A DNA stretch of 64,000 bases, taken from contig JAIBAN010000025.1 in assembly GCA_019695185.1 (NCBI GenBank), forward strand, positions 18,030-82,029. Direction: 5' to 3'. Under the pieces are notes generated by a model. It searched no databases, had not been told where the DNA came from, and was given only the letters and a program-made list of their open reading frames with translations. This document shows positions 43,116 to 54,766 of the stretch, in pieces. Origin of the DNA: Blastocatellia bacterium. GTDB lineage: Bacteria > Acidobacteriota > Blastocatellia > Chloracidobacteriales > Chloracidobacteriaceae. The first letter of the stretch is position 1. Every line of letters begins with the position of its first letter. The translations under genes were made by a program, and so were the position numbers.

Positions 43116-46100
43116 TCAGGATTCTTTTTCGGAAGGAAGCCACTGTTCGAGCACTTGTCGCAATTTTTCAAGCGTAAACGGTTTGGAGATAAAATCATCC
43201 ATCCCTGCCGAAAAGCACCGTTCAATATCACCGGGCATGTTGTTGGCTGTCACGGCAATCACCGGAATGCGCCGTTGATTTTGAAAAATGCGCCGGATTT
43301 CTCTGGTGGTTTCAAATCCGTCAAGGTCCGGCATCTGGCAATCCATGAAAATCAATGTGTACTGCTGGTTTTGCAGGCGCTCCAAGGCTTCCAGGCCATT
43401 GGCGGCGAGTTCGGCGGTGAGCCCCATCTTTTTGAGAAAAGCCACGAGCACTTTTTGATTGACCGGGTTGTCTTCAACCACCAGGATGCGATGAGTGGCA
43501 GGGTTGTTTTTCAGGGGAAGCGGTTGGGTCACCGGCTGGTGAAGCGGGGTTGCCTCCTCTGCCTGGAGGTACAGCAAGGCGGTGAATTGAATGGTGGTTC
43601 CTTTTCCCGGCTCGCTTTCAATCGTAATTTGCCCGCCCATCATTTCAATCAACTGTTTACAAATGGCGAGACCGAGGCCGGTCCCGCCAAACTTGCGGTT
43701 CAAGCCTCCATCGGCTTGATAAAAAGCCTCAAACAGTTTGGGCTGGGCTTCGACCGGAATTCCGATGCCCGTGTCGCAAATCCTGAATTTCAACCAGCAG
43801 GAAGCTTCATTTTGGGGTTCAGCCGTGAGTTCAATCTGGACCGACCCGCTGGCAGTAAATTTCACGGCGTTGCCCAGCAGGTTGTTGAGCACTTGTCGCA
43901 AACGCACCGGGTCACCGAAAATCACGTCCGGCAACCGAGGTGAAAGCAATGTTTCAAAATGCAGTCCTTTGGCTGTTACGACGGGCAAAAAGAGTTTCCG
44001 GACACCCTCAACCAGTTCCCGCAGGTCAAAGGGAATACATTCCAGTTCCAGTTTCCCGGCCTCGATTTTGGAAAAATCGAGAATATCGTTGAGAACCGTC
44101 AGCAACGCCTGACTCGAATCCTTGATGGTTTCGGCATAGTCCAATTGTTCATGGTTGAGCCGGGTTTCCAGGAGGAGGGAAATCATGCCCAGCACGCCAT
44201 TCATGGGGGTGCGGATTTCGTGACTCATATTGGCCAAAAAGCGGCTTTTGGCCTGACTGGCTTCAAGTGCGCGTTGTTCGGAAAGCAACGCCTGATCTTT
44301 TAACTTACGGCTGATTTGGGCGGACCGCTGCAACTCGGCCAGCGAATCCGTCAAGGCGGCGGTTCGTTCCTGCACTTTGGTTTCCAGGGCCAGATTTTGC
44401 AGGCGCAGCGTCCGCACCCGCCAGCGCAGCACGCTATAGAGTGCCAATCCGGTAGCCAGCACATAACTGCCATACGCCCACCAGGTTTTCCACAGTGGCG
44501 GCAGAATCTGAAACCTCAGGCCGGCTCCTTCAAGATTCCAAATCTGGTCGTTGTTACAGGCAATCACCCGAAACCGGTAAGAACCCGGCGGGATTTTCGT
44601 ATAAAAGGCCGTCCGCCGCGAACCGGCATCAATCCAATCGCCGTCATAGCCTTCCAACATATATTTCAGCCTGATTTTTTCAGGAGCCCGGAAACTGAGC
44701 GCCGTGTAGGAAATTTCCAATGTGTTCTGCCGCGCGGTCAGTATCAAATTGTCCGTCAGCGGCAGCGGTTCCCCCTGGTTGACCAGTTTTTCAATCTGAA
44801 CCGCCGGAGGTGTCGGATTGTGGGGCAGGTGTTGCGGGTCAAGCACGACAACCCCTTTGAGGGTCGGAAACCACAGCATTCCGTCCGCCGACTGGGCTGC
44901 GGTACTGCTCCCGGTGCATTCATCCGTTGGCATACCATCGGAAATTCCAAAGACCTGAGCGGTCACCTGTGGTTGCCGCCGGTCGGCGACTGCATCCAGG
45001 TCAGTCTTCGAAACCCGAAAAATCCCGTTGTTCCCGCTGATCCAGACCTCGCCCTGGCGGTCTTCCAGAAAATGAAAATACGCATCGTCCCATAAACCAT
45101 GCCGGGCATTGAGGGAAACCACCGCCCCGTTTTTCATCCGGGCCAGTCCGTTGTTGGTCAAAATCCAGAGGGCTCCCTCCCGGTCTTCCGTCACGCCAAA
45201 GACAACATTGCTGGGCAAGCCTTCCCGGATGGTGTATTTGGAAACCAGACCATTATAAAACCGGTCCAGCCCGCCGCCGTTGGTGGCCACCCACAGGGCA
45301 CCGGCCCGGTCCTGAAACAACCCCAGAATTGAATTTACAGAAAGCCCGTTGGAGGTGGTGAAAACCTGAAACCCGCCAGCGTCGAGACGACACAGCCCGT
45401 TGCCGGTTCCAATCCATAAGGCTCCACCCGTATCAACATAAAGGACCCGAATCAGGTCGGACGGCAGTGGCAACGGAACCGGTATCCAGCGGGCTTGGTT
45501 GCCGGTGATGACAACCTGAAACAGTCCAACATCATTGGTGCCCACCCACAACCGCCCTTGCAGGTCACGGACTACTGTTCGGACAATGGTTCCCCGCACC
45601 GATTCCGGCAACGGAAAATTGGTCACGGTTCCGTTTTCAATCCGGGTTAGCCCATGCCGGGCAGCAACTAAAACGCTGTTTCGTTCGTCGCCGTAAATAC
45701 TCCAGATGTTTTCATCCAGCAGCCCTTCTTTTTTCGTGTAGGTTAAAACCTTTCCATCCTGCAACTGGTTCAGCCCGCCCCGATAGGTACCCACCCATAA
45801 ATTCCCCTCATGGTCACAGCAGAGGGCATGGACGTTGGAGTTGCTGAGACCTTTTTCCTCATCAAAACTGGCAAACTGCGCTCCGTTCCAGCGAATCACG
45901 CCGCCGCCGTCGGTTCCGAACCAGTAATTGCCTTCGCGGTCGGCCTGAATGCAAATCACCGCACGTTGTTCGGAGGTTTGTGGCAGCGGTATCCGGGAAA
46001 TCCTTCCGGCAGTCAGCCGAAAAGCGGTGCCCTCAATGGTTCCAATCCATAAACCACCTTGCTGGTCACCCAGGAGCGCCAGCACTTCGGCAGTCACTTC

Positions 46101-46781
46101 AGGCAGTTTGGTGGCCTGCCACCGGTTGCCGGTCTGTTTGAGCTGAAGTAAACCAGCTTGCGCTCCAGCCCAAATCGTCTGGTCGGCGGTTGCGGCAAGC
46201 GCCCGAATCGGACCAACCACCTGGGCCGATTCCTGGAACACCGGTTCAAACGGCTCATTTCCGGTGGCTGTCGGTTTGACGTAGAGCCCATTGCGGGTTC
46301 CTGCCCACATACGCCCGGTGCCGTCCTCAAAAAGAGCAGTGACCACATCGGTGCCCACTGTCGAAGCAACTTGAAGTGCATTCCAGTCCCCTTGGCGGGA
46401 ACGAGTCAGAATGCCGCCCCCGTTGGTTCCAATCCACAAGGTTTGGTTATGGTCTTCATAGAGACTCAAAATGCCGTTGTGGGTCATGGCAGGGGTATTG
46501 GACCGGTTGAAAACCGTGAAACGAACCCCGTCAAACCGGACCAGCCCATTGTAAGTGCCCAGCCACAAATAGGTGTCACGGGTTTGAATGATGGTCAAAA
46601 TGGCCGAGGAAGGCAGCCCTTGTTCTTTGGTCCAGACCCGATGGGCATACTGGGTCACAGCCTTGGTCGGGTTGAGTCCCCACACCGGTTGGGAAAACCA
46701 GCCCAGCCAGAACAAAAGACACCCTGCCCCCAGGTGGAAGCCGGACCTGAACCAGCGTTTGGTTTCACCTTGAGCGGACAT
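43116..46781 (-). CDS. Hybrid Reg_prop sensor kinase with C-terminal receiver
   Basis: 1221 residues from the ATG at 46781, which has GGGGG 5 nt upstream. A signal peptide precedes two sets of Reg_prop blades (roughly 40-690), a Y_Y_Y domain (about 695-760), one membrane helix ([18 protein letters not shown]) and a coiled coil. Then HisKA with His854 in [12 protein letters not shown], HATPase_c ([28 protein letters not shown]) and a receiver with Asp1147 in [11 protein letters not shown] and Lys in ISKPF. Relatives of this layout sense extracellular glycans in Bacteroidetes. No target gene is adjacent, and this protein has no DNA-binding domain. Confidence 0.93.
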   Translation of the reverse strand: MSAQGETKRWFRSGFHLGAGCLLFWLGWFSQPVWGLNPTKAVTQYAHRVWTKEQGLPSSAILTIIQTRDTYLWLGTYNGLVRFDGVRFTVFNRSNTPAMTHNGILSLYEDHNQTLWIGTNGGGILTRSRQGDWNALQVASTVGTDVVTALFEDGTGRMWAGTRNGLYVKPTATGNEPFEPVFQESAQVVGPIRALAATADQTIWAGAQAGLLQLKQTGNRWQATKLPEVTAEVLALLGDQQGGLWIGTIEGTAFRLTAGRISRIPLPQTSEQRAVICIQADREGNYWFGTDGGGVIRWNGAQFASFDEEKGLSNSNVHALCCDHEGNLWVGTYRGGLNQLQDGKVLTYTKKEGLLDENIWSIYGDERNSVLVAARHGLTRIENGTVTNFPLPESVRGTIVRTVVRDLQGRLWVGTNDVGLFQVVITGNQARWIPVPLPLPSDLIRVLYVDTGGALWIGTGNGLCRLDAGGFQVFTTSNGLSVNSILGLFQDRAGALWVATNGGGLDRFYNGLVSKYTIREGLPSNVVFGVTEDREGALWILTNNGLARMKNGAVVSLNARHGLWDDAYFHFLEDRQGEVWISGNNGIFRVSKTDLDAVADRRQPQVTAQVFGISDGMPTDECTGSSTAAQSADGMLWFPTLKGVVVLDPQHLPHNPTPPAVQIEKLVNQGEPLPLTDNLILTARQNTLEISYTALSFRAPEKIRLKYMLEGYDGDWIDAGSRRTAFYTKIPPGSYRFRVIACNNDQIWNLEGAGLRFQILPPLWKTWWAYGSYVLATGLALYSVLRWRVRTLRLQNLALETKVQERTAALTDSLAELQRSAQISRKLKDQALLSEQRALEASQAKSRFLANMSHEIRTPMNGVLGMISLLLETRLNHEQLDYAETIKDSSQALLTVLNDILDFSKIEAGKLELECIPFDLRELVEGVRKLFLPVVTAKGLHFETLLSPRLPDVIFGDPVRLRQVLNNLLGNAVKFTASGSVQIELTAEPQNEASCWLKFRICDTGIGIPVEAQPKLFEAFYQADGGLNRKFGGTGLGLAICKQLIEMMGGQITIESEPGKGTTIQFTALLYLQAEEATPLHQPVTQPLPLKNNPATHRILVVEDNPVNQKVLVAFLKKMGLTAELAANGLEALERLQNQQYTLIFMDCQMPDLDGFETTREIRRIFQNQRRIPVIAVTANNMPGDIERCFSAGMDDFISKPFTLEKLRQVLEQWLPSEKES

Positions 46782-47172
46782 ATCTGCCCCCTTTTTCACT
46801 CAACCAGTGGAGGTGCTGACAAGTTTTTTACCGGGCTAACCAAAAATACTCAGGGAAGATAAGGCTGCGGGAGCAGGCTGACCTTTCCCATCCACACAGG
46901 AGGTTGTTTCAACTGGGTGCTGAGGCTACCGCAAACAACATGGAAACGACAACCGAGAAGAGGAATGTGTAGTTCGCGTTTTGCGCAATTTCACGAGAAG
47001 GCACAAGACTGAATGAACAAAAGCTGGAGAGCGCGGCCCACTGCTGCGCCGCCAACTGGTAGATTGTGAATAGTAAATCGTAAATCATGGAACCATAAAG
47101 GATTGGGGCTATTTACCATTCAGTGTTCACTATTCACCATTCACAACTGGCGGCAATTGTTGCTGTCGGTAC
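46782..47172. other. Intergenic region between the hybrid kinase and DUF937 gene
   Basis: 391 nt without a gene. The right half is a degenerate inverted heptamer cassette (separate entry). The left half should hold the kinase promoter, but no clear motif was found. Confidence 0.5.
47063..47147. repeat. Degenerate inverted cassette, TTGTGAA/TTCACAA family
   Basis: TTGTGAA-TAGTAAA-TCGTAAA units at 47063-47086, then complementary TTCACTA-TTCACCA-TTCACAA units at 47111-47147. Related single units occur at 9944-9968. Confidence 0.65.
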
Positions 47173-47757
47173 TTAGCGGCCAAACAGTTTACCGGCCAGA
47201 CCGCCCAAATCATCCAGCACGCTGCCGTCTTTATCCGCGTCCAGTACGTTTTCAAGCATGCCCATTACTCCCGGCGCAGCCTGTTGGGTTGTCTGTTGCT
47301 GGCCGCCGAGAAACGACAGCAGCCCGCCCAGGTCAAATCCCTGTTGCTGCTGTGAACGGCCCAGCGCTCCCATGACCAGCGGGGCCAGCATTTCCAGCAA
47401 CGGCCCTACCGATTGCAAACTAAGCCCCGACTGCTGGGCAATTTGGTTTTCAACTCCGGAGCGCCGGTCGCCCAGAACATGTTTCAGAATGGCAGCCCCG
47501 GCTCCGCCCTGATTGCCACTCAAAAAACCCATGACATCATCCAGAATGCCGCCGTCATGGTCTTTGGCCAGCGCCTGTTGCAGCGCCTGGGCTCCGCCGG
47601 GCTGCGCCGCGTTGTGGGAAAGGGCCGAAAACAACACGGGCAGGGCCATGGAAACGGCGTTGGCGGTGGAGTTTTCATCCGCCCCGATTTTTTTACTGAT
47701 TTCCGACATGCCGCCACCGGCCAGTTGTTCGGTCAAAAATGAAACAAGTGAACTCAT
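47173..47757 (-). CDS. DUF937-family protein
   Basis: 194 residues rich in Gly, Ala, Gln and Leu. The DUF937 pattern shows two related halves: GGILDDVMGFLSGNQGGAGAAILKHVLG and GFDLGGLLSFLGG followed by GMLENVLDADKDGSVLDDLGGLAGKLFG (shortened). The last part contains the EF-hand-like acidic loop DADKDGSVLDDL. Members are cytoplasmic and of unknown function (YidB-like). GGGAG lies 8 nt before the start. Confidence 0.85.
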   Translation of the reverse strand: MSSLVSFLTEQLAGGGMSEISKKIGADENSTANAVSMALPVLFSALSHNAAQPGGAQALQQALAKDHDGGILDDVMGFLSGNQGGAGAAILKHVLGDRRSGVENQIAQQSGLSLQSVGPLLEMLAPLVMGALGRSQQQQGFDLGGLLSFLGGQQQTTQQAAPGVMGMLENVLDADKDGSVLDDLGGLAGKLFGR

Positions 47758-47911
47758 GATGTCATCTCCCGTTGATTGAAAATTTGGTTGGGTACCCGCT
47801 GGTTTGACTTTTTCCTGGTGTCAATGATGGTAACATCGCGGAACCGGAAATCGCCATCACCGACAGATTGTGATTCGATTTCGGATTTTATCCTCATTTT
47901 ATTGCAAAATT

Positions 47912-48229
47912 ATGGCATGGTTGTACCTGGTTATCGCCGGACTGCTGGAAGTAGTCTGGGCTATCGGCATGAAGCAGCTTGGCAAGGTGTGGAACTGGTG
48001 GGTTGGAACCGGAACCCTGGCGGCGATGCTGCTCAGTTTCTATTTTCTGGCGTTGGCTTTACGGACCCTTCCGGTGGGAACCGCTTACGCGGTCTGGACC
48101 GGAATCGGAGCCGTCGGCGTGGCTGTCTTGGGCATTATTGTCTTTCAGGAATCAAGTTCGCCCACCCGGCTGCTGTTTTTGGCCCTGATTGTGATTGGAA
48201 TTATCGGGCTGAAATTTTCAAACAAATGA
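47912..48229 (+). CDS. sugE: SMR-family guanidinium exporter
   Basis: 105 residues, four membrane helices. The match to E. coli SugE/Gdx is close along the whole chain: [17 protein letters not shown] with the essential membrane Glu, [17 protein letters not shown], and [12 protein letters not shown]. SugE-type SMR proteins export guanidinium in exchange for protons. The upstream 150 nt has a weak hairpin (47825-47859), but I see no known guanidine riboswitch. The ATG at 47912 is preferred over 47870. Confidence 0.94.
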   Translation: MAWLYLVIAGLLEVVWAIGMKQLGKVWNWWVGTGTLAAMLLSFYFLALALRTLPVGTAYAVWTGIGAVGVAVLGIIVFQESSSPTRLLFLALIVIGIIGLKFSNK

Positions 48230-48237
48230 ATTGACCG

Positions 48238-49077
48238 TTACCGCAGCAGATTCAACAGCGTCTGGAACACCCCAAAGCCGAACCCAATCATGGCACCAAA
48301 GCGGGTGATGCTGCGGATTTCCCGCCCGGCGGTTTCATACACGATTTGTTCAAACAGTTCATTGGAAAAGGTGCTGAACCGTCGTTTGAGAATGGCTTTG
48401 AAATCCAGCCGGATGCTCAAGCGGTCCACCAGGTCGCGGGCAACCCGTTCCTGCAAGGGCAGATTGCCGGTAAAGACGGCTTCGGGAATCTGGGCAATCG
48501 TCTGACGGAGCGCTTCCCGAATGGCCAGACTTTCCTGCAACCGCTCGGCCAGGTCGTTCACGGCGTGGTCCACCATGCGGAAAATCAGGTCTTCACTAAG
48601 AACCAGCCCGGTCACAAACCGAATGGCCGTATTGTAGTCCCGTTCCATTTTGCGCTCCATGAGATTGCGGGCTTCGGAGGCCAATTGGGTTTTGGCTTCG
48701 GTGGAATTTTTCAGGGTTTCCAGGGCTTTGGCCATGTGGGTGCTGACCACCTGGAGCAACGCCTCCGGCTGGGACCGTTCCTCATAACGCCGCCGCGCCA
48801 GGATTTCGACATCCTGTTCCAGTTTCAGGTCCCGCAGTTCGTCGGCAATCACTTTGGCGGTCAGCAGTTGCTCGGCAATCACGGCGGCCAGCGCGTCAAT
48901 AAAACGCTCCCGCTCCGCCGGAATCAGACCTGGTGTAAAGGGAAGCTGCCAGCCCAGCAGATAGACCGGGCGCAGGGGCCGGAACAACATTTTCACCGCC
49001 AGCCATGCCGCGCCATACCCGTGCAGGGTTGCCACTACCAAAGGACTCAGGTCAAGCAGCAGGCGCGAAAGGTTCAT
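48238..49077 (-). CDS. DUF445-family membrane protein
   Basis: 279 residues from the ATG at 49077. The N-terminal membrane part has the family signature GYGAAWLAVKMLFRP and PFTPGLIPAERERFIDALA. A long helical middle follows, and the C-terminal GAMIGFGFGVFQTLL is a second membrane segment. Members (YheB and relatives) are inner-membrane proteins of unknown role. Convergent with sugE (8-nt gap). Confidence 0.87.
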   Translation of the reverse strand: MNLSRLLLDLSPLVVATLHGYGAAWLAVKMLFRPLRPVYLLGWQLPFTPGLIPAERERFIDALAAVIAEQLLTAKVIADELRDLKLEQDVEILARRRYEERSQPEALLQVVSTHMAKALETLKNSTEAKTQLASEARNLMERKMERDYNTAIRFVTGLVLSEDLIFRMVDHAVNDLAERLQESLAIREALRQTIAQIPEAVFTGNLPLQERVARDLVDRLSIRLDFKAILKRRFSTFSNELFEQIVYETAGREIRSITRFGAMIGFGFGVFQTLLNLLR

Positions 49078-49213
49078 GGGCAAATTCAAGGTGGAAAAAG
49101 TGGTTTCAACCGCCGGGAGCGGTATAAAACTAACAAGCCCAGAGGTTACAGGACAAGCACAATCCACTCACAATACAACGTGGCATCCAAATCATAAAAT
49201 GAGGAACCACCCA

Positions 49214-49424
49214 ATGGACCGAACCCAGATTGATATGTCTCAGGAGGCAGTGAACCAGCGCCTGCGGGATGTGGCGGAGTTATACTGCCTGGGCAATGTC
49301 GTTGAAAACGGCAGTTTGACTGGGGAAAGCCAGTGATGTGTTTCCTGGCAAAGAGAAGGCAGAACCAGACCAACCCAAAAATGTGCCCCAACCCGCAGAA
49401 ACCGGAAAAGATGTTCCTCAATAG
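49214..49424 (+). pseudogene. Small gene probably broken by a frameshift
   Basis: An ATG at 49214 with GAGGAA upstream starts a 40-residue ORF (DRTQIDMSQEAVNQRLRDVA...) that stops at 49336. In the frame shifted from about 49290, MSLKTAV, an in-frame TGA (49317-49319), LGKASDVFPGKEKAEPDQPK and a Pro-rich tail run to a TAG at 49424. Together they read like one protein of about 70 residues with a frameshift and a stop. Alternatively only the 40-residue ORF is real. No function known. Confidence 0.4.
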
Positions 49425-49458
49425 CACGTTCCACGGGTTGGATCCCATCCCTGGTGAA

Positions 49459-52455
49459 TCAATATTTTGAGACTTCGGTCGCGTGCTCAAACAGATATTC
49501 GCTCAGAAAGCGCCCGGTGTGTGAACCCGGATGGGCGGCGACTTCCTCAGGCGTGCCGCAGACAACAATCTGGCCACCGTGCTGTCCGCCTTCCGGGCCG
49601 AGGTCAACAATCCAGTCGGACACTTTGATGACATCCAGGTTGTGCTCAATGACAACCAGCGAAGCTCCGGTGTCAAGCAACCGCCGAAAGGCCAGCAGCA
49701 GCTTATTGATGTCGTCAAAGTGCAGGCCGGTCGTCGGTTCGTCAAAAATGTAGAGCGTTCGGGACGTTCCACCTCGCGCCAGATAGGTGGCCAGTTTGAC
49801 CCGCTGGGCTTCGCCCCCTGAAAGTGTTGTGGCCGATTGCCCCAGCCGCAGATAACCCAGGCCGACTTCATCCAGCACTTTGAGTTTGTCCGTGATTTTT
49901 TTGGTGCCGGAAAAGAAGGTGACGGCCTCGTGAACGGTCAGGTTCAACACGTCGTGAATATTCTTGCCCCGGTATCGGATATCGAGCACTTCGGACTTGA
50001 AACGCTTCCCCTGACAGTCTTCGCAGACCAGTTCCACGTCGGCCAGAAACTGCATTTCCACCGTCACCGTGCCGTCGCCCTGACAGGTTTCGCAGCGTCC
50101 GCCCGGCACATTGAAGGAAAAATGGCTGGCCGTGCAGTTGGCCTGTTTGGCTTCGCGGGTGGCGGCAAAGATTTCGCGGATGGCGTCATAGACCTTGATA
50201 TAGGTAGCCGGGTTTGAGCGCGGGGTGCGTCCAATCGGCGACTGGTCCACGCAGACCACTTCGTCAATATGCTTGCGCCCGTCAATATCAAAGGTTGGTA
50301 CCGGCTTGCCGGAACCGGTTTCATTTGACAGACCCCGGTGCAGGACTTCATGCACCAGCGTTGATTTGCCGGAACCCGAAACCCCGGTCACGCACACCAT
50401 GAGGCCGAGGGGAATCTCGACATCGATGTTTTTCAGGTTGTGTTCACTGGCCCTGCGAATCGAAATCTTCCGGTCGGTGGGCGTGCGCCGCACCCTGGCC
50501 GGTTTGATGCGCAAATCATGCCGCAGATATTTGGCCGTCAGCGTCGAACCATGTTCCATCAGTTCGGCAAACGTGCCTTGGAAAACGACTTCGCCGCCAA
50601 GCTCCCCGGCATTTGGGCCAATGTCAACAATATGGTCGGCGGTGCGCATCATTTCCGGGTCATGTTCCACCACCACCACGGTGTTGCCGATGTCGCGCAA
50701 GCCCTCCAGCACATGAATCAGCCGTCGGTTGTCGCGCGGGTGGAGTCCGATGCTGGGCTCGTCCAGCACATAGAGCGCCCCAACCAGTGAGGAACCCAGA
50801 TGGGTGGCCAATTGAATCCGTTGGGCTTCGCCACCCGACAGCGTGGCCGTCAGACGGTCGAGCGTCAGGTAATCCAACCCGACTTCTTTGAGAAAATGCA
50901 GCCGCCGCCGGATTTCGACCAGCAGCTTGTCGGCAATGGCGGTTTCTTCCGGGGAAAGCAGAATTTGGTCGAAAAAGGCGGCGGCGGTTTCAATTGAAAG
51001 CCCCAGCACTTCGGCCATATTGCGGTCCTGGATTTTGACGGCGCGGGCTTCCTTGCGGAGCCGTCCGCCGTGGCAATCAGGGCAGGTTGTGTAGCTGCGA
51101 TATTTGGCCAGAAAGACCCGCACGTGCAGCTTGTATTTTTTCGTGTCGAGCCAGTCGTAAAACCCGCGCACGCCGCCCCAGTCGTCCAACCCTTCAAAGA
51201 TAATCCGTTTCTGTTCTTCGCTGAGAGTGTGAAACGGAACGTCGAGCGGAATACCGGCTTTGGCGCAGGCTGCCCGCAGTTCGGCCCGTGCCCAGTCATA
51301 TTGGGGTTTGGTCCAGGGTTCAATCGCGCCGCCGTTCAGCGTCAGGCGCGGATTGGGAACGACCAAATCCAGATTGAGGCCCATCGTATTGCCAAAACCC
51401 TGGCAGGTCGGGCAGGCTCCATACGGATTGTTGAAACTGAACAGGCGCGGTTCCGGCGTCGGATAGCTGATTTGGCAGCTTTTGCATTCGAAGGCTTCGC
51501 TAAAGCGGAATTGCTGCGGATTGGCCCCCACGGTATGCACTTGAAGCTGCCCTTGGCCTTCGCGGTAGGCCGTCTCAAGTGAATCCACCAACCGGTCGCG
51601 GGTATCGGGCCGCACCACCAACCGGTCCACCAGCACGTAAACTCCGGTGAAATCCACTCCGGAATAGCTGTCGGGCGTGGCCAGTTCGACGATTTCGCCG
51701 TTGACGAGCAGCCGGGTGTAGCCGCGTTGCATGAGGCTCATCAAATGGGCCGTAACCCGCTGACGGGCCTGCTGGACGGCTTCTTCAGGGGTCACGGAAC
51801 GACTGCGTTTGGCCGTCTTTTTGGCAGCGGTCTTTTTGGCGGGCCGGTCGGTCTCGGAAAGGTCCTCGATTTCGTCAACTTCGTCAAAAAAATCGGCGTC
51901 GGAAATTCCCTGTGCCGCCAAAATATCCTCAGAGCCGACACTGGCCGGAAACAGCACATAAAAGCGGGTGCCTTCGGGCAGTTCCAAAACCGTATCGGCA
52001 ATGGATTGCGGCGTATCCCGTTTGACTTCGCGGTTGCATTGGTAACAGAAGGTGCGTCCTACGCGGGCAAACAACAGGCGCAGGTAATCGTGAATTTCCG
52101 TCTGGGTGGCGACCGTCGAGCGCGGATTTCGGGCGGAGTTCTTCTGCCGGACGGCAATCGCCGGACAAATCCCTGTAATTTCGTCAACATCGGGCTTGTC
52201 AATCCGTTCCAGAAACTGCCGTGCGTAAGCCGAAAGTGACTCAACATACCGGCGCTGGCCCTCGGCATAGACCGTATCAAAGGCGAGCGAGGACTTTCCC
52301 GAACCGCTCACCCCGGTAATGACCGTCAGTTTGTGCAACGGAAACGTTACATCAATGTTTTTCAGGTTATGGACCCGTGCCCCCCGGACTGCAATTACTT
52401 CGTCAAGCAGGGTGGCACGTTTGGGCAAGGCAAAAGAAACAGCGGAAGTTGGCAT
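49459..52455 (-). CDS. uvrA: Excinuclease ABC subunit A
   Basis: Damage-recognition ATPase of nucleotide excision repair. 998 residues from the ATG at 52455; the frame above it only translates a repeat array. Both ABC modules are intact (Walker [13 protein letters not shown] and [12 protein letters not shown], signatures [12 protein letters not shown] and [12 protein letters not shown]). The zinc sites CKSC/CPTC and CETC/CEDC are also visible. It is about 60 residues longer than E. coli UvrA, partly because of an acidic/Lys-Ala-rich insert near residue 240 ([15 protein letters not shown]). uvrB is not in the window. Confidence 0.98.
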   Translation of the reverse strand: MPTSAVSFALPKRATLLDEVIAVRGARVHNLKNIDVTFPLHKLTVITGVSGSGKSSLAFDTVYAEGQRRYVESLSAYARQFLERIDKPDVDEITGICPAIAVRQKNSARNPRSTVATQTEIHDYLRLLFARVGRTFCYQCNREVKRDTPQSIADTVLELPEGTRFYVLFPASVGSEDILAAQGISDADFFDEVDEIEDLSETDRPAKKTAAKKTAKRSRSVTPEEAVQQARQRVTAHLMSLMQRGYTRLLVNGEIVELATPDSYSGVDFTGVYVLVDRLVVRPDTRDRLVDSLETAYREGQGQLQVHTVGANPQQFRFSEAFECKSCQISYPTPEPRLFSFNNPYGACPTCQGFGNTMGLNLDLVVPNPRLTLNGGAIEPWTKPQYDWARAELRAACAKAGIPLDVPFHTLSEEQKRIIFEGLDDWGGVRGFYDWLDTKKYKLHVRVFLAKYRSYTTCPDCHGGRLRKEARAVKIQDRNMAEVLGLSIETAAAFFDQILLSPEETAIADKLLVEIRRRLHFLKEVGLDYLTLDRLTATLSGGEAQRIQLATHLGSSLVGALYVLDEPSIGLHPRDNRRLIHVLEGLRDIGNTVVVVEHDPEMMRTADHIVDIGPNAGELGGEVVFQGTFAELMEHGSTLTAKYLRHDLRIKPARVRRTPTDRKISIRRASEHNLKNIDVEIPLGLMVCVTGVSGSGKSTLVHEVLHRGLSNETGSGKPVPTFDIDGRKHIDEVVCVDQSPIGRTPRSNPATYIKVYDAIREIFAATREAKQANCTASHFSFNVPGGRCETCQGDGTVTVEMQFLADVELVCEDCQGKRFKSEVLDIRYRGKNIHDVLNLTVHEAVTFFSGTKKITDKLKVLDEVGLGYLRLGQSATTLSGGEAQRVKLATYLARGGTSRTLYIFDEPTTGLHFDDINKLLLAFRRLLDTGASLVVIEHNLDVIKVSDWIVDLGPEGGQHGGQIVVCGTPEEVAAHPGSHTGRFLSEYLFEHATEVSKY

Positions 52456-52465
52456 TGCTTCAATC

Positions 52466-52612
52466 AAGGAAAAAGGAAAAAAGAAAAAGGAAAAAGTCAG
52501 TCCGGACAGGAAAAGAGAAAAAACGGAAGAAAGAAAAAGCAGGAATGCAGCCAAGTACCATGAAACAGATTCGAGAAACCACTTTTTCCTTTTTCCTTTT
52601 TCCTTTTTCCTT
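52466..52612. repeat. Inverted heptamer cassette, AAAAAGG family
   Basis: AAAAAGG-type array at 52466-52495, an 86-nt A/G-rich spacer, then CCTTTTT array at 52582-52612. It fills the gap from the stop codon of the gene at 52611 (the TAA overlaps the first unit) to the uvrA start. Confidence 0.9.
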
Positions 52613-52913
52613 AGCTTTCTTCTTCGGCATCAGGCCGGTCAGGCTGGTTTTTGGCCAGTTCAACCATCGTGGCTGAAAATTTGTCAAGCACGGGTTTCAT
52701 GTGTTCCATGGCCCGGCGGGCGGTCAGGTAATCAGCCCAGGCTGGCGTCTCGGTCAGATTTTTGGTTTCCACCGGGCCGATGATGGAGGCCATTTGGGCA
52801 ATCAGGTTGCTTGAAGCCTGCACATGCATGAGCAAGGTGTTGAAGATATGAAAGGCGTCTTCGGCGGTGGCCCAGTCCAACGGTTGGTCCGGGTGGTTGT
52901 GTGATTCGGTCAT
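52611..52913 (-). CDS. Small uncharacterised helical protein
   Basis: 100 residues, mostly helical ([27 protein letters not shown], then [22 protein letters not shown]; shown in part), with an acidic tail. No family recognised. It lies 27 nt after the RibD-like gene and upstream of uvrA on the same strand. Its TAA merges with the AAAAAGG array. Confidence 0.65.
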   Translation of the reverse strand: MTESHNHPDQPLDWATAEDAFHIFNTLLMHVQASSNLIAQMASIIGPVETKNLTETPAWADYLTARRAMEHMKPVLDKFSATMVELAKNQPDRPDAEEES

Positions 52914-52940
52914 AGGTCTTTCGCTCGTCAGGTCAAAAAG

Positions 52941-53465
52941 TCAGGCAGCTTGATTCTGCTGGCGGCTGTAAAAAATCTGAACCAGCCCGGATGAAAAAGT
53001 TTTGGTTGCTTTGTGCTCCAAATGGTGTGTCGGGCCGGTTCCGGGAAAGAGGGGCAGTCCTGTTCCCAGCAGAATCGGATGAATGGCAATCACGTACTCA
53101 TCAATCCAATCGCGTTGCTGAAACAGGCGAACGAGTTCGCCGCCTCCAAGCAACCAGATTTTATTGGCATAAGCCGAACGAAGCTGGTTGATGAAGGGTT
53201 CGTCCAACGTGCGGGCACATTCGGCATGGCGGGCGCAAAACGTTGCAGAACGGGTCGCCACATAGTTGGGTTTGTCACTATGCGGGTATTCGCCAAACGA
53301 GAGGCTGACCTCATAGGTTTTCCGTCCCATCACAATGGCATCCACCGAGGCGTAAAATTCCGCAAATCCATAATCCTGGTCGGTAAAAAGCCAGTCAATT
53401 TCGTGATTGGGTCCGGCAATGTAGCCATCCAGGCTGGTTGCGATATACAGCGAGACAATTCCCAT
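52941..53465 (-). CDS. Dihydrofolate-reductase-like (RibD C-terminal) protein
   Basis: 174 residues of the RibD_C/DHFR-like fold. The opening VSLYIATSLDGYIAG, the DAIVMGRKTYE stretch and KIWLLGGGELVRLF (NADPH-binding GGG) are typical. Members of this YyaP/YwjB group are NADPH-dependent reductases without proven substrate. It starts 15 nt after the ygfZ stop, so it is co-transcribed with a folate-binding protein. Confidence 0.9.
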   Translation of the reverse strand: MGIVSLYIATSLDGYIAGPNHEIDWLFTDQDYGFAEFYASVDAIVMGRKTYEVSLSFGEYPHSDKPNYVATRSATFCARHAECARTLDEPFINQLRSAYANKIWLLGGGELVRLFQQRDWIDEYVIAIHPILLGTGLPLFPGTGPTHHLEHKATKTFSSGLVQIFYSRQQNQAA

Positions 53466-53480
53466 TGGTTTTCCTGCCGG

Positions 53481-54626
53481 TTATGCCATCGGCGTCACGG
53501 TGCAGACGGTTTCATCCAGTTTGACCGAAAGTTCGGCCCCGGCCTGCAAGGCGGAACTTCTGACATACCCCAGCGCCAGCACCGTCCCAAACTGTGGTGA
53601 ATAAACCGCGCTGGTGATATGGCCGACTTCTTTTTCGCCTTTCAAAACCGGGGTGCCCGAAGGCGGCAAGGTCTCGCCCGTGACCGTCAGACGGGTCAGT
53701 TTGCGAGCCACCTGGTCATGGCCGCGCCAGTGGATTTTCGCCACCGTTTCCTGTCCGACATAACAGCCTTTGTGGTAACTGAGCGCGGTTTCAAAACCTG
53801 CTTCGGGGGCAATCACGGTTTCATCCACATCCACCCCGTAACGCGGAATGCCGGTTTCGATACGGACGGTTTCCAGCGCCTGCCAGCCAACAACCTGCAA
53901 TCCAAAAGCTGCCCCGGCTGTTTCCAGATGATTCCATACGGAGTCAAAGCCCGGCAGCGGAACATACACGTCCCATCCGTCCACCCCAAACCGGTTTCGC
54001 CGCACGGCCAGGATGTCGGTTCCCGCCATCGTGGCGGCAACCACAGGCAGCACCGGAATGGTTTCCGTCCCGCCGCCAACTTTTTCAACCGTCAGCGTCG
54101 TGGTCAGGGTTTCCAGCCTCGTTCCGCTGGCAACGGCGAAAAGCTGGGCTGCCTGGGGGCCTTGCAGGGAAATCAGCCCGTGGGTTTTGGTCCGGTCGGC
54201 AACCTTGAAATCTCCGGCGTAGGTCAGGGCGAACAGTTTCTTCCAGAGCTTTTCATGCACCGCTACGTCATAATCGAGCCAGAATGATTCGGCCACTGCA
54301 TACAGATGCGTGTCGGCAATCACCTTGCCCTGGGCCGTCAGAAACAAGGCTGGCAATCCGCAACCGGCCACCAGCGGTTTGACGTAATTGCTCACCATGC
54401 CGTTAAGAAACTGGGTTCGTTCCTTGCCGGAAATTTCCAGTCGCCCATGCAGGCTCAGGTCGGCCATTCCGACCGTTTGCCGGAGCGCCGCATATTCTTC
54501 CGCCGGATTGCCGTAATGAGCCGGAGCCGGTTTTCCGGAATAATCAAAAAAGGTCGGATTCAGGGCTTGCCTGTGTGCCGCATTCGGGGCATGGTTGGTT
54601 CCGCTTTCTGGTGCCGGAGACATCAT
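53481..54626 (-). CDS. ygfZ: Folate-binding Fe-S cluster repair protein YgfZ/GcvT-like
   Basis: 381 residues from the ATG at 54626 (GAGG upstream). The family hallmark KGCYVGQE is present (SYHKGCYVGQETVAKI), along with the GcvT-like folds FLNGMVSNYVKPL and LISLQGPQAA. YgfZ uses tetrahydrofolate to help Fe-S enzymes such as MiaB. Divergent from the RidA-type gene. MoaA in this window is another Fe-S enzyme, but no direct link is visible. Confidence 0.9.
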   Translation of the reverse strand: MMSPAPESGTNHAPNAAHRQALNPTFFDYSGKPAPAHYGNPAEEYAALRQTVGMADLSLHGRLEISGKERTQFLNGMVSNYVKPLVAGCGLPALFLTAQGKVIADTHLYAVAESFWLDYDVAVHEKLWKKLFALTYAGDFKVADRTKTHGLISLQGPQAAQLFAVASGTRLETLTTTLTVEKVGGGTETIPVLPVVAATMAGTDILAVRRNRFGVDGWDVYVPLPGFDSVWNHLETAGAAFGLQVVGWQALETVRIETGIPRYGVDVDETVIAPEAGFETALSYHKGCYVGQETVAKIHWRGHDQVARKLTRLTVTGETLPPSGTPVLKGEKEVGHITSAVYSPQFGTVLALGYVRSSALQAGAELSVKLDETVCTVTPMA

Positions 54627-54766
54627 TGCCAAGACCTCATCGCTAGGAAATGCTTCGGATATTTTTGAAAAAGAGGGCAAACAGCACATTCAAACGCAAG
54701 GGTGCGGAGGCTGTCAAGGCACAACGCCTAACCCCTTGTGTATCAACGGAAAGGAATTTTGCAGCC

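Noticed and set aside
47758..47911. Guanidine riboswitch upstream of sugE
   Set aside because: Only a weak hairpin is present; the conserved motifs of guanidine-I, -II or -III classes were not seen.
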